Shown here: one piece after another, positions 55,423-64,000 of the stretch
How positions within the stretch are numbered: position 1 is the stretch's first letter
Layout of the letters: each line of letters starts with the position of its first letter
Assembly (NCBI GenBank): GCA_963834405.1
Contig: CAWIBX010000007.1
Location: 496,001-560,000 of the forward strand
From: Bog-473 sp963834405
GTDB taxonomy: Bacteria; Actinomycetota; Acidimicrobiia; Acidimicrobiales; RAAP-2
DNA length: 64,000 nucleotides
Direction: 5' to 3'
Program-made: the position numbers and the translations under genes
The notes under the pieces: generated by a model
The model's input: only the letters and a program-made list of their open reading frames with translations
Database searches by the model: none
What the model was told of the DNA's origin: nothing

Positions 55423-56182
55423 TGCTGGATTCCTGGGGCCTCGGGGACACGCCGGAAGGATTGGATCGATTTGCCGACATCGTGCTCGAGGCCGCCACCG
55501 GGACGGTCGGCCTAGTCAAGCTTCAAGCGGCCTTCTTCGAGCGGCACGGCTGGAGGGGCTTCCGGACACTCCAGCGCCTCATCGGTGAAGCACGAAGCGC
55601 CGGATTGCTGGTCATCGTGGACGCCAAACGCGGAGACGTAGGAAGCACCAATGTCGCGTACGCCGAGACTTTCCTGGGGACCGACGCCCCGCTCGGAGCC
55701 GACGCCCTCACGGTCCACCCCTACCTGGGTCTGGGTGCCATGGATGCCTTATCTCCCGGGCCCACGAGGCCGGGAGCTGCTTGCTCGTAGTGACCCGCTC
55801 GTCGAATCTCGAGGGCCGAGCGGTCCAGTCCGCCAGCGATCAGGATGGACGTACAGTCGAAGAAGCGCTCCTGGTCGACATCGGGCAACTGAATACCCAA
55901 CTGGCACCCGGCAAGATCGGACCGATTGGAGCAGTCGTCGGACCCACTCACATGGTTCCCGCGCTCGACCTTGTGGCCGTCGGGGGGCTCTTCCTGGCCC
56001 CAGGCGTCGGCATTCAGGGTGCCACCGCGAACGACGTTGCCGAGGTCTTTGCGGACTGCCCCGAACGTATCATGCCCAGCGCGTCTCGGTCGCTGCTCAT
56101 CGACGGGCCGGCGGTCAGTCGGCTACGAGGCAGAGCGGCTCGCCTTGCTGATGAGTTCCGAGAAGTGCTTTCAACGCAGTAG
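55416..56182 (+). pseudogene. pyrF: Second pyrF copy, truncated and frameshifted
   Basis: Closely similar to the intact PyrF along its length, but the first ~25 residues are gone and one base is missing at 55750-55751, where 'GAMDAL' leaves frame before 'LVVTRSSNLEGRAVQ' resumes. The catalytic 'IVDAKRGDVGSTN' is kept. It adjoins a 26-bp GNAT fragment on its left. The two pyrF copies differ by many substitutions, so the duplication is not recent. A palindromic repeat follows the stop. Confidence 0.87.
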
Positions 56183-56190
56183 CGGTCGGC

Positions 56191-56225
56191 CACCCCACCC
56201 GCCGTCCCGGCGATCTGGGATACCC
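56191..56225. repeat. Intergenic palindromic repeat, after the pyrF pseudogene
   Basis: Contains CGTCCCGGCGATCTGGGATA followed by CCC, close to the copy at 33085 and placed 9 bases after the stop. Confidence 0.65.
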
Positions 56226-56257
56226 GTGCCTTGCATCGTTGTGATGGGATATCACCG

Positions 56258-57208
<951 letters not shown>

Positions 57209-57213
57209 TCCCG

Positions 57214-57258
57214 CGGGTATCCCAGCCAGTAGGTGACACCCTCTCCCAGCGAAGTGGG
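57214..57258. repeat. Intergenic palindromic repeat, after the LLM gene
   Basis: GGGTATCCCAGCCAGTAGGT, then GACACCCTCTCCCAGCGAAG and TGGGG. It begins 5 bases after the stop and runs into the region upstream of the VOC gene. Confidence 0.65.
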
Positions 57259-57307
57259 GCTCACCACCTCTTCCTGGCTCTGGGAGGAGCTGACAGACTC
57301 CTGGTCG

Positions 57308-57721
57308 GTGCCGTCAATCTCTGGCCGCGTCGAGATCAATCTGACCGTCCGTGATCCCGCGATGAGTGCAGCCTGGTATTCAGAGCTCTTGGGCCTCCAG
57401 GTCCTTTACGACTACGCAGGTGAAGACGGTCGGTTGCATTACGTCGCTCTGGTGGAGCCGGAAAGCCAGCTCGTCCTCGCCCTCGTCGGTCATCAGGAGC
57501 ACTCCGGCGAACCGTTCAGCGAGTTCCGTACGGGGCTCGATCACCTGGAGTTCTTGGTTGACCGCCGAGAAGACCTCAACGACTGGGCGGAGCGGTTGAA
57601 CGGGCTCGGGATCCCGCACTCAGGAGTCAAGGAGCCCGGGTACACCCGGAACGCCATGGTCACCTTTCGCGACCCCGACAACATCCAGCTCGAGTTCTTC
57701 TGGAGGGCACCAGCCCGATAA
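57308..57721 (+). CDS. VOC-family protein (glyoxalase/bleomycin-resistance fold)
   Basis: From GTG 57308, 137 residues: 'RVEINLTVRDPAMSAAWYSE', 'GLDHLEFLVDRREDLNDWAE' and 'AMVTFRDPDNIQLEFFWRAP' outline both half-domains with the usual His and Glu metal positions. Substrate unknown. The frame is open to 57233, but that part overlaps the palindromic repeat. It follows the LLM gene on the same strand. Confidence 0.82.
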   Translation: MPSISGRVEINLTVRDPAMSAAWYSELLGLQVLYDYAGEDGRLHYVALVEPESQLVLALVGHQEHSGEPFSEFRTGLDHLEFLVDRREDLNDWAERLNGLGIPHSGVKEPGYTRNAMVTFRDPDNIQLEFFWRAPAR

Positions 57722-57751
57722 GAGTCCCACCGAACCGGCAGGGAGCATCGG

Positions 57752-58504
57752 ATGGGACAGGGATCGCTCGTCCGCCGTCCTGGCTACTTGTACGGTTTTC
57801 CAGTGATTGATCGGGTCCTGCTCTGGGATGTCGACGGGACATTGGTCAAGACCGGCGGGCTAGGTGCAGTCGTGTTCGACGTCGCGTTGGAACGTGTGCT
57901 CGGCGTTCGGCCTGAGGTCCGCCCGAGGATGAGCGGCAAAACCGATCCGCAAATCGTGCGCGAGTACTTGTCGGACATGGGCATCGAAGAGACGCCCGAG
58001 CTGGTCGAGGCGGTGCTGCGTCATATCGAGAGGGACCTGGCCGCTGTCGCCGCCACAGGTCGCCTCGCCGCCGAGGGAAAGGCCTGTCCGGGTGCTGCCA
58101 CAATCCTGGCCGAACTTGCCGCCCGGCCGTCCGTTTTGTCCACCCTTGTAACCGGGAACGTTTACCCCAACGCCGTCGTTAAAGTGGCGGCCTTTGGTCT
58201 AGACAAATGGCTCAACCTCAGTGTGGGCGCATACGGCAGTGACGATCACGATCGCAGGCTCTTGGTGCCTCGCGCAATGGCGCGGGTAGCGGAGCAGACC
58301 GGCTGGCGCGCTGATCCCAATCAAGTTTGGGTGATCGGTGACACGCCGCGAGACCTTGATTGCGCCCGATCTGCCGGTGTCCGGTGTCTGCTCGTTGGGA
58401 CAGGTCGCTATACAGCCAATTCGCTGGAGGGCATCGGAGCCAACGCCGTGCTCCACGATCTCTCCGACACCACCGGAGTCGTAAGGCTCTTGACCGGCGT
58501 CTAG
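57752..58504 (+). CDS. HAD-superfamily hydrolase
   Basis: A phosphoglycolate-phosphatase-like HAD enzyme of up to 250 residues. Motif I is 'DRVLLWDVDGTLVKTGGLGA', motif II Thr is in 'LSTLVTGN', the motif III Lys/Arg lies in 'LLVPRAMARVAEQ', and motif IV is 'VWVIGDTPRDLDCARSAGVR'. GTG 57803, right before motif I, is an equally good start. It is 30 bases after the VOC gene, probably the same transcript. Confidence 0.88.
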   Translation: MGQGSLVRRPGYLYGFPVIDRVLLWDVDGTLVKTGGLGAVVFDVALERVLGVRPEVRPRMSGKTDPQIVREYLSDMGIEETPELVEAVLRHIERDLAAVAATGRLAAEGKACPGAATILAELAARPSVLSTLVTGNVYPNAVVKVAAFGLDKWLNLSVGAYGSDDHDRRLLVPRAMARVAEQTGWRADPNQVWVIGDTPRDLDCARSAGVRCLLVGTGRYTANSLEGIGANAVLHDLSDTTGVVRLLTGV

Positions 58505-58575
58505 AACGCCACTGATCCGGCGTATTGCGGCACCCAGCGTTCAGCCAGTTCGATCGACTTCGGGCGGGTTCGCTT

Positions 58576-60081
58576 CTACGCGGTCTTCAATTCCCGGCTC
58601 GTCAGATCGTCGGTGGCGACAACTCGCACAGGTCCTAGTGCCGCAGCATCCGATTGGTGGTCGGCCACATCTTCCAAGGTTCGTCCCGCCGGTTCGGGCA
58701 GAAGGCCCGTCACTGCGAAGCCCACCACCGCTGAGACTGCGGCGACTGCGAGAAGGCCGCGCAAGCCAATATGGTCTTGCAGAACCGGGACCAGGAAGAC
58801 CCCGACGAAGGCTCCCAGCTTGCCGATTCCGGCAGCCACACCGTGTCCGGTCGTGCGCATACTCACTGGGAAAACCTCAGACGGCAGCACGAACGTCGTC
58901 ATGTTCGGCCCGAACTGAATGAAGAAGTAGCTGAGTCCCAGGATGGCCAAGAACGGTGCGACCTGCTCGGTGAGCTGGGGGACAGCGGCAAGCACGACAA
59001 AGCAGGCCGCCATGACGGAGAACCCGATGAACTGCAGGCGGCGGTGGCCTATGCGGTCCATTCGCTTGACCGCAAGTAGGTAGCCAGGGACTGCGAAGAT
59101 CACGAACATCGCGAGTGACCACAGCAGCTTCGTCTCCAAGCTGGCCGTGGCGTCCACCTCCTTCAAGATGGCGGGCAGGGACAGGGTGTTCCCGTAGTAG
59201 GCGTAGTCGAAGAGAAACCACGCGCCGGCGGTGCCGAGGAGCAGCCTCAACATATGCGGATCAGTGAGGAAGGCGCCGAGCCGCATACGGCCCGCGGCGG
59301 TTCCGACTCGGGCACGTTCGGCGATCACGCCTTCGCTGAATTGCTCCAGCTCGCTGGCGGCACGGCCGTGCTCACCTTGCACCTGGGCCAGATAGCGAGG
59401 CGACTCGGGCATCTTGGAGCGCAGGTACACGACTGCAGCGGCGGGAATCGCGCCGAGGCCCAACAAGATGCGCCAGGTCAGTGAGTCCCCAATTCCTGAC
59501 GACAGCAGCAAGAGTGCTACCAGCGGACCGACGATGAGGCCCAGCGCCTGCATGGAGAAGACCAGGCCGACCAGCCGTCCTCGATCTTGGCGGTTGGAGT
59601 ACTCGCTCATGAACACCGCCGACACGGGATAGTCGCCACCGATGCCAAGGCCCAGAACGAGGCGGGCGACCACCAAGAAAAGGAAGTCGGGGGCCAAGGC
59701 CGAGGCGATCGCCCCGATGATCATGATCACAGCTACCGTGACGTAGACTTTCTTCCGTCCGATCACGTCCGCGATGCGACCGAAGACGAAGGCGCCAATG
59801 AAAGCGCCGAGAATGGCCGCACCGGTGACCCAACTCGTTTGCAGCGTGCTTAGGTGCCACTGGACCGCCACGAGTGCGGCCACGGTGCCGATGACGAACA
59901 GGTCGTAGGCGTCGGTAAAGAATCCGACACCCGAGATGACGACGGTGCGTCGATGGAACTTGCTGGTTGGAGCCTCGTTCAGGAGATCGGTGACAGTTGG
60001 CCCCGAGGCGGCGAAACCGGTCTGAGGCAGCGGGTCTCCGAGTTCTTCGGCCTCTGAACCCGCCACGATCAGCTCGGTCAC
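58576..60081 (-). CDS. MFS transporter, phosphate:H+ symporter / sugar porter type
   Basis: A 501-residue major facilitator with 12 membrane helices. Helix 1 'ISGVGFFTDAYDLFVIGTVA' is the signature of PHO84-like phosphate:proton symporters, and the loop motif 'GRIADVIGRKKVYV' and 'LGLGIGGDYPVSAVFMSEYS' are present. The C-terminal half has 'FGPNMTTFVLPSEVFPVSMR'. Related bacterial proteins also carry aromatic acids or sugars, so phosphate is likely but not sure. It is the last sizeable gene of the island. Confidence 0.88.
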   Translation of the reverse strand: MTELIVAGSEAEELGDPLPQTGFAASGPTVTDLLNEAPTSKFHRRTVVISGVGFFTDAYDLFVIGTVAALVAVQWHLSTLQTSWVTGAAILGAFIGAFVFGRIADVIGRKKVYVTVAVIMIIGAIASALAPDFLFLVVARLVLGLGIGGDYPVSAVFMSEYSNRQDRGRLVGLVFSMQALGLIVGPLVALLLLSSGIGDSLTWRILLGLGAIPAAAVVYLRSKMPESPRYLAQVQGEHGRAASELEQFSEGVIAERARVGTAAGRMRLGAFLTDPHMLRLLLGTAGAWFLFDYAYYGNTLSLPAILKEVDATASLETKLLWSLAMFVIFAVPGYLLAVKRMDRIGHRRLQFIGFSVMAACFVVLAAVPQLTEQVAPFLAILGLSYFFIQFGPNMTTFVLPSEVFPVSMRTTGHGVAAGIGKLGAFVGVFLVPVLQDHIGLRGLLAVAAVSAVVGFAVTGLLPEPAGRTLEDVADHQSDAAALGPVRVVATDDLTSRELKTA

Positions 60082-60221
60082 TCGATCTTCGCTTTCCCTC
60101 GCGCTGACGCCCGCTGCAATCTCGCAGGTCAGCGTGACGAAAGGGCAAACTTAGGGTTATCTAAAGGTGAACAGATCGCGAATGTTTGGCAAACTGACGC
60201 TCCTGACCTGCCTATATTGCG

Positions 60222-60647
60222 ATGGTGCCTCAGAACATTGAGCCCGAAGCCGCGAGGCGCAAATGGGCCGTTTCAGCCCAGGAACACCTAATAGCCGTTA
60301 CTGAAGCGGTTGACCACCTCCGGAAGCTGTTTGAGACGGAATTAGAGACGCCGGTCGAGGCGGACGAGGCAGTGGCCTCACAGGTGGTCTCTGCCTGCGG
60401 CAGCCTGAGTGGATGGCTCAGGAGTTCGCACGCACCGCGAGGCTTCGCAAAAGCGGGAGGCGAGCTGGGGGCAGCAGCCGGTGTCTACCGGAACGCCGCG
60501 GTCGCCTTCCGAAGCCTCGCTGATGTAGATGGACAACAGCAACAGGCCCGTTCTGCAGCTTGTGCCAAGTTATTGGAACAAGGTGACCGTCACGTCGACA
60601 TATTCGTCGCCGTCGTGGCGAAGAAGGTAGGTGACGCGACGCCGTAG
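60222..60647 (+). CDS. Hypothetical helical protein (141 aa)
   Basis: An all-helical sequence: 'SAQEHLIAVTEAVDHLRKLF', 'AVASQVVSACGSLSGWLRSS' and 'AAAGVYRNAAVAFRSLADVD'. It has no signal peptide. Its size and helix pattern recall ESX-like or small coiled-coil proteins, but there is no W-x-G motif. Unknown function. Confidence 0.55.
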   Translation: MVPQNIEPEAARRKWAVSAQEHLIAVTEAVDHLRKLFETELETPVEADEAVASQVVSACGSLSGWLRSSHAPRGFAKAGGELGAAAGVYRNAAVAFRSLADVDGQQQQARSAACAKLLEQGDRHVDIFVAVVAKKVGDATP

Positions 60648-60695
60648 GAAGGTCGAACGACAGTCACCGGTGGCGGCCCGAAATGGTCGGCGCAC

Positions 60696-60730
60696 TGCCC
60701 CGTTGTGCCTGCTTCGGTATGGGGCACCCC
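60696..60730. repeat. Intergenic palindromic repeat next to tRNA-Val
   Basis: TGCCCC ... GGGGCA form the stem of this copy, followed by CCCC. It is the right-most member of the family and lies between the last island gene and the tRNA. Confidence 0.55.
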
Positions 60731-60886
60731 TAAAGCGCGGTTTCCATCTCTCACCAAGCCCCCCGCCCCGCGCGCCCCGGCCCCCGTTCCCGGTGGCGCC
60801 TGCCCCCGCGCCTCGCGCCCTCGCCCCGTGCGCGGCGCTTTTGGGCAGCCTTGCGCTCCGGGCCGCTCTCTCCCCTCTGACCAGGG

Positions 60887-60960
60887 TGGGCGCTGCGGGA
60901 CTCGAACCCACGACCTCTGCCGTGTGAAGGCAGCGCTCTAACCAACTGAGCCAAGCGCCC
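60887..60960 (-). tRNA. tRNA-Val (anticodon CAC)
   Basis: A 74-nt cloverleaf. The acceptor stem GGGCGCT pairs with AGCGCCC, the anticodon arm CTGCC-TTCACAC-GGCAG gives anticodon CAC (Val, codon GUG), and the T arm is GTGGG-TTCGAGT-CCCGC. CCA is not encoded. Its 3' end faces the accessory region, and a degenerate copy of the 3' half lies at 24651-24694. Confidence 0.97.
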
Positions 60961-61064
60961 AGGCGAAATCGCCGGTCCACAACCGTAGCCTGCGCCGACG
61001 GCATCTCCGGCCCCCGGCCAGGCGATTCCAAGGGTCTCAGCAGGCCCGGTACCCTGAGTTAGCC

Positions 61065-61820
61065 ATGAAGAATCTGGTCCCAGAGGACAAGCCGTCGTGG
61101 AGCGCACGACTCTCCGAGCTCTTCATGGGTCCGTCGAAGCCCGCCCGGTCCAAGACGTCCAAGCCCAAGGCGTCGGTCGAGGCGCGGAGCGACGCAGCAC
61201 CAGGATCCCAAGGTGAGATCCTCCCGCCCGAGGAGCGCAAGGCGGCGATGTCGGGCCTCGACGCCACCGAGCAGAAGTTGTCCCTCGGAGCGCTGGTCCT
61301 CGCCACCATCGGCGGCATCGCCATTCCCGCCTACATCCTGGCAACGAACAAGGTCACCAAGCACGGCAAGAATTCGATCGCGGTAGCCCCCGATGCAGCG
61401 CTGCTCGGCGGCGCCATTCTCCTCTTCTGCCTCATCGGGTTCCTCACACTGTGGAAGCGCAAGCGGACGCTTCTCACGTTCGACCTCTTCCTGATCGGCT
61501 TCGGCTACACCCTGTTCGTCGGCCTCGTCGGCTTCGTCTTCATCTTCGTAGGTGGCTGGCTGATGCTCCGCGCCTGGCGTCTCAATCGGTACGGCACGAC
61601 CAACTCGAAATTGATCGCCCGCGAAGCAGCCTCCCAGCCCCGGGGTCGCGATCGGAAGCAGCGCGCGAGGAGCGGGGCCGCAACCGGGAGCACGAAGACG
61701 AAGGCGAAGGCGGCCGCCGGCGGCTCCGACCGCAAACCCCCGGCCCCCAGCAAGCGGTACACGCCGAAGGCGCCGCCCCGCAAGAAGATTCCCAAGCCAG
61801 CGGCCAACCCAGGAGAGTGA
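61065..61820 (+). CDS. Membrane protein with basic tails, unknown function
   Basis: 251 residues. Three or four membrane helices lie in the middle: 'LVLATIGGIAIPAYILA', 'ALLGGAILLFCLIGFLTLW' and 'LFVGLVGFVFIFVGGWLMLR'. Both ends are rich in Lys, Arg, Pro and Ser ('KARS'-like N-terminus, 'KAPPRKKIPKPA' C-terminus). Similar proteins are common in actinobacteria without known function. ATG 61065. Confidence 0.75.
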   Translation: MKNLVPEDKPSWSARLSELFMGPSKPARSKTSKPKASVEARSDAAPGSQGEILPPEERKAAMSGLDATEQKLSLGALVLATIGGIAIPAYILATNKVTKHGKNSIAVAPDAALLGGAILLFCLIGFLTLWKRKRTLLTFDLFLIGFGYTLFVGLVGFVFIFVGGWLMLRAWRLNRYGTTNSKLIAREAASQPRGRDRKQRARSGAATGSTKTKAKAAAGGSDRKPPAPSKRYTPKAPPRKKIPKPAANPGE

Positions 61821-61889
61821 GCGCTCAAAGCGGGAGTCAGTAGGGGCGCTCAGGGGAGGACCGCGGCAGGAGCCATCCGGCGCCGGTTG

Positions 61890-62522
61890 CTACTTATCGG
61901 ATTCCACGAGGAGCGCCGAACGCAGCAGCTGGAGCACGTCCGATCTCCGGCGGACGAGCGAGCGGGCAGTCGGCTCCTCCCCCAGTGCCCGCAGAACTTC
62001 GACCTCCGTCACCATCCCGATCACGGTGGAATAGATCGCCAGCAACAACAGCCGTGGGTCGTGCCGCCGCATGTTGCCTGCGTCCATCTCCGCCTCCAAG
62101 AAGGCCGACGCCCGCTGTACCAGCGGTTCGAGAGCGAGGGTCATCTGCGCGGCTGCCGGCGGTCCGAGCCGCCCGACTTCGCGCAAGAGGCCGAGCAGCT
62201 CGGGCTGGCGGGCTGCTAGGCGGAACACCGAACGCACGACCGCCTCGACCCGGTCCCACCCTTCTCCTGCTCCCTGCAACGCGGTCTCGAGCGCGTGGGA
62301 GAGATTCGCGGCACTGCGCGCGATGACCGCCTCCAGAAGGGCGTCCTTGGACGGGAACCAGTAGAGGATCGACTGCTTGGTGATCTCGAGGCTCTTGGCC
62401 ATGGCGTCGAGAGACGTGGCCTCGTACCCCCGGCTGGCAAAGGAGGACAGGGCGGCGTCGAGGATGCGATCCGCGGTCGAGGCGGAGGCCGGGGAATCAG
62501 AAGGGGCCTGGGAACTGGGCAC
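61890..62522 (-). CDS. TetR-family transcriptional regulator
   Basis: 210 residues. The HTH is 'ADRILDAALSSFASRGYEAT' with 'SLDAMAKSLEITKQSILYWF'. The C-terminal ligand domain is helical and hydrophobic, as in regulators sensing acyl-CoA or lipids. Start GTG 62522. It is divergent from the fatty acyl-CoA reductase-like gene, with a 12-bp palindrome just in front of it, so it probably represses both. Confidence 0.9.
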   Translation of the reverse strand: MPSSQAPSDSPASASTADRILDAALSSFASRGYEATSLDAMAKSLEITKQSILYWFPSKDALLEAVIARSAANLSHALETALQGAGEGWDRVEAVVRSVFRLAARQPELLGLLREVGRLGPPAAAQMTLALEPLVQRASAFLEAEMDAGNMRRHDPRLLLLAIYSTVIGMVTEVEVLRALGEEPTARSLVRRRSDVLQLLRSALLVESDK

Positions 62523-62523
62523 T

Positions 62524-62535
62524 TACCATATGGTA
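62524..62535. promoter_or_regulatory. Putative TetR operator
   Basis: TACCATATGGTA is a perfect 12-bp palindrome between the divergent TetR and reductase genes, adjacent to the regulator start codon and 33 bases before the reductase start. Confidence 0.6.
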
Positions 62536-62568
62536 GACAGATTGGAGTGGCGGTGGTAGAAAATTTCG

Positions 62569-64000
62569 ATGCCCATTGAGCGGGACCTGAGGGGGAAGCG
62601 CTTCTTCGTCACCGGCGCCACCGGCTTCCTGGGCACCGCCGTGGTCGAGCGGATCATCCGATGCATCCCCGAAGCGGAGATCACGGTCCTGGTCCGCCCC
62701 GGGCGCCGGGCCGACGCCGGGGCGCGGCTGGCCCGCGAAGTAATAAAGAACGACTGCTTCGACCGACTTCGCGCCGAACTGGGCGACCGTTTCTCGGAGG
62801 AGGTGGCGCGCCGAGTGCGGGCCGTCCCCGGCGACGTGGGCCGAGACGGGCTGGGCCTCGACGACGACGGCCGCGAAGCTCTCCGCAGGGCGGGGGTCGT
62901 GATCCACTCTGCGGCGACCGTCTCCTTCGATGCCCCCCTCACCCAGGCCGTCGAGATCAACCTCCTCGGTCCGTCGCGCCTCGCGGCAGCCATGGTCGAG
63001 TGCGGGTCGTCCGCACACCTCATCGGGGTCTCAACCGCGTACGTGGCCAGCACCCACCAGGGGGAGGCCAAGGAGGAACTCCTCAGCGAGAACCGCTTCA
63101 CCCTCGACGTCGCCTGGGAGGACGAGGTCAGGGCCTCCCGGAGGCTCAAGGACGACCTCGAGGACGCCTCCCGCCGGCCGGACGCATTGCGGGGATTCAC
63201 CAAAAGAGCCCGGTCGGAAATCGGTGCCGCCGGCGACCACCTCATCGCCACCCGGGCGGAGAAGTTGCGTCAGGACTGGGTGAGCGACGAGCTCGTCGAG
63301 GCCGGCACGGCGCGTGCGCTCTCCCTCGGGTGGCCCGACGCCTATCCCTTCACCAAGGCACTGGGTGAGCAAGCGCTGGTCGACCAGTGGGAGGGCCGGG
63401 TGCCCATCACGTTCGTGCGGCCGTCCATCATCGAGTCCGCGCTAGCGGAGCCCCGGCCCGGCTGGATCCGCGGCTTCCGCATGGCCGAGCCCATCATCGT
63501 GTCCTACGCCCGCGGCATGTTGTCCGAGTTCCCCGGCGTGCCCGAGGGCATCATCGACGTCATCCCGGTCGACCTCGTGGTGGCCGCCATTCTCGCGGTG
63601 GCGGCGAACGGACCGGCGGAAGGCCGGCCGCGGGTGTACCACGTCGCCTCCGGGGTGCGGAACCCCCTTCGCTACGGGCGGCTGCAGGAGCTCGGGCAGG
63701 ACTTCTTCACCCGCAACCCGCTCTACGACGACCGCGGGCAGCCGATCACCCCGCCCGCGTGGTCGTTCCCCGGCCGCGGGCGGGTGCAGCGCCAACTTAG
63801 GCGCGCGGACACGGTCATGACGTTCGCGGAGAAGCTGATCACTGCCTTGCCGATCCGAGGGAAGCAGGCGCAGCTGGCCGCCCGGATAGAAGACCGCCAC
63901 ACGATGGCGAAACGGGCACTGGGCTACGTCGAACTGTACGGCGCCTACACCGAGACCGACGCGCGCTACCGGGTCGACAACCTGATGGAGCTCTGGGCGT
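62569..64000 (+). CDS. Fatty acyl-CoA reductase-like NAD-binding protein (3' cut by window)
   Basis: At least 477 residues; the frame is open to the window end. The Rossmann start is 'GKRFFVTGATGFLGTAVVER', followed by 'ITVLVRPGRRADAGARL', a Ser/Tyr/Lys active site with 'LIGVSTAYVASTHQGEAKEE' and 'YPFTKALGEQALVDQW', and 'VRPSIIESALAEPRPGWIRG'. These are hallmarks of the NAD_binding_4 (fatty acyl-CoA reductase, FAR) family, which reduces acyl-CoA to alcohols. Actinobacterial homologues often carry a further C-terminal acyltransferase domain, which would lie outside. ATG 62569. Confidence 0.9.
   Translation, partial: MPIERDLRGKRFFVTGATGFLGTAVVERIIRCIPEAEITVLVRPGRRADAGARLAREVIKNDCFDRLRAELGDRFSEEVARRVRAVPGDVGRDGLGLDDDGREALRRAGVVIHSAATVSFDAPLTQAVEINLLGPSRLAAAMVECGSSAHLIGVSTAYVASTHQGEAKEELLSENRFTLDVAWEDEVRASRRLKDDLEDASRRPDALRGFTKRARSEIGAAGDHLIATRAEKLRQDWVSDELVEAGTARALSLGWPDAYPFTKALGEQALVDQWEGRVPITFVRPSIIESALAEPRPGWIRGFRMAEPIIVSYARGMLSEFPGVPEGIIDVIPVDLVVAAILAVAANGPAEGRPRVYHVASGVRNPLRYGRLQELGQDFFTRNPLYDDRGQPITPPAWSFPGRGRVQRQLRRADTVMTFAEKLITALPIRGKQAQLAARIEDRHTMAKRALGYVELYGAYTETDARYRVDNLMELWA

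Overview
The window looks like chromosomal DNA of a high-GC actinobacterium, most likely an uncultured member of the Acidimicrobiia. This is inferred from the very high GC of both flanks, GTG/TTG starts with clear Shine-Dalgarno sites, an ECF42-YciI pair, an ECF41/SigJ-type sigma factor, an F420-type luciferase-like oxidoreductase, a GH76 enzyme, and a secreted protein built of 'SDGGIFSFGDA' repeats. There is no rRNA and no CRISPR array. Taxonomy cannot be proved from the window alone.

Left flank (1-20.8 kb) is dense, very GC-rich and core-like. It holds the end of a class III nucleotide cyclase, a PAS histidine kinase, an FAD oxidoreductase, a class C beta-lactamase-like hydrolase and a RidA protein. 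A STAS/MEDS-ATPase partner-switching pair follows, then an L,D-transpeptidase lipoprotein, a SigJ-like sigma factor, a Baeyer-Villiger-type monooxygenase and an SDR. Next come ECF42 with YciI, an ArsR-CDF metal efflux operon with a readable promoter and operator, a PBP2-like transpeptidase, a large secreted repeat protein and an enoyl-CoA hydratase.

The accessory region (about 20.9-60.9 kb) has visibly lower GC, many short orphan genes and many broken genes. A group II intron splits an alpha/beta-hydrolase gene at 21.5-23.5 kb. A degenerate copy of the 3' half of a tRNA-Val lies at 24,651-24,694 and the intact tRNA-Val(CAC) at 60,887-60,960, in the arrangement left by integration into a tRNA 3' end. 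The roughly 36 kb between them carries one pyrF gene and a broken second copy, a P450, hotdog, cupin, VOC, SDR and methyltransferase genes, a Nudix-P-loop fusion, secreted proteins, a GH76 gene and an MFS transporter. It also carries an IS3-family element, two nearly identical IS110-family elements, a truncated third IS110 and an IS5-family remnant. A family of short palindromic repeats recurs just after stop codons across the region, and the IS110 copies sit in or beside such motifs. No integrase gene was seen, so the island looks old and immobile.

Right flank (60.9-64 kb) returns to very high GC: tRNA-Val, a membrane protein, and a TetR regulator divergent from a fatty acyl-CoA reductase-like gene that runs off the window, with a perfect palindrome between them.

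Several genes carry single- or two-base frameshifts, two of them in homopolymers of otherwise healthy core genes. Some may be sequencing errors and others real decay; the window alone cannot separate these.
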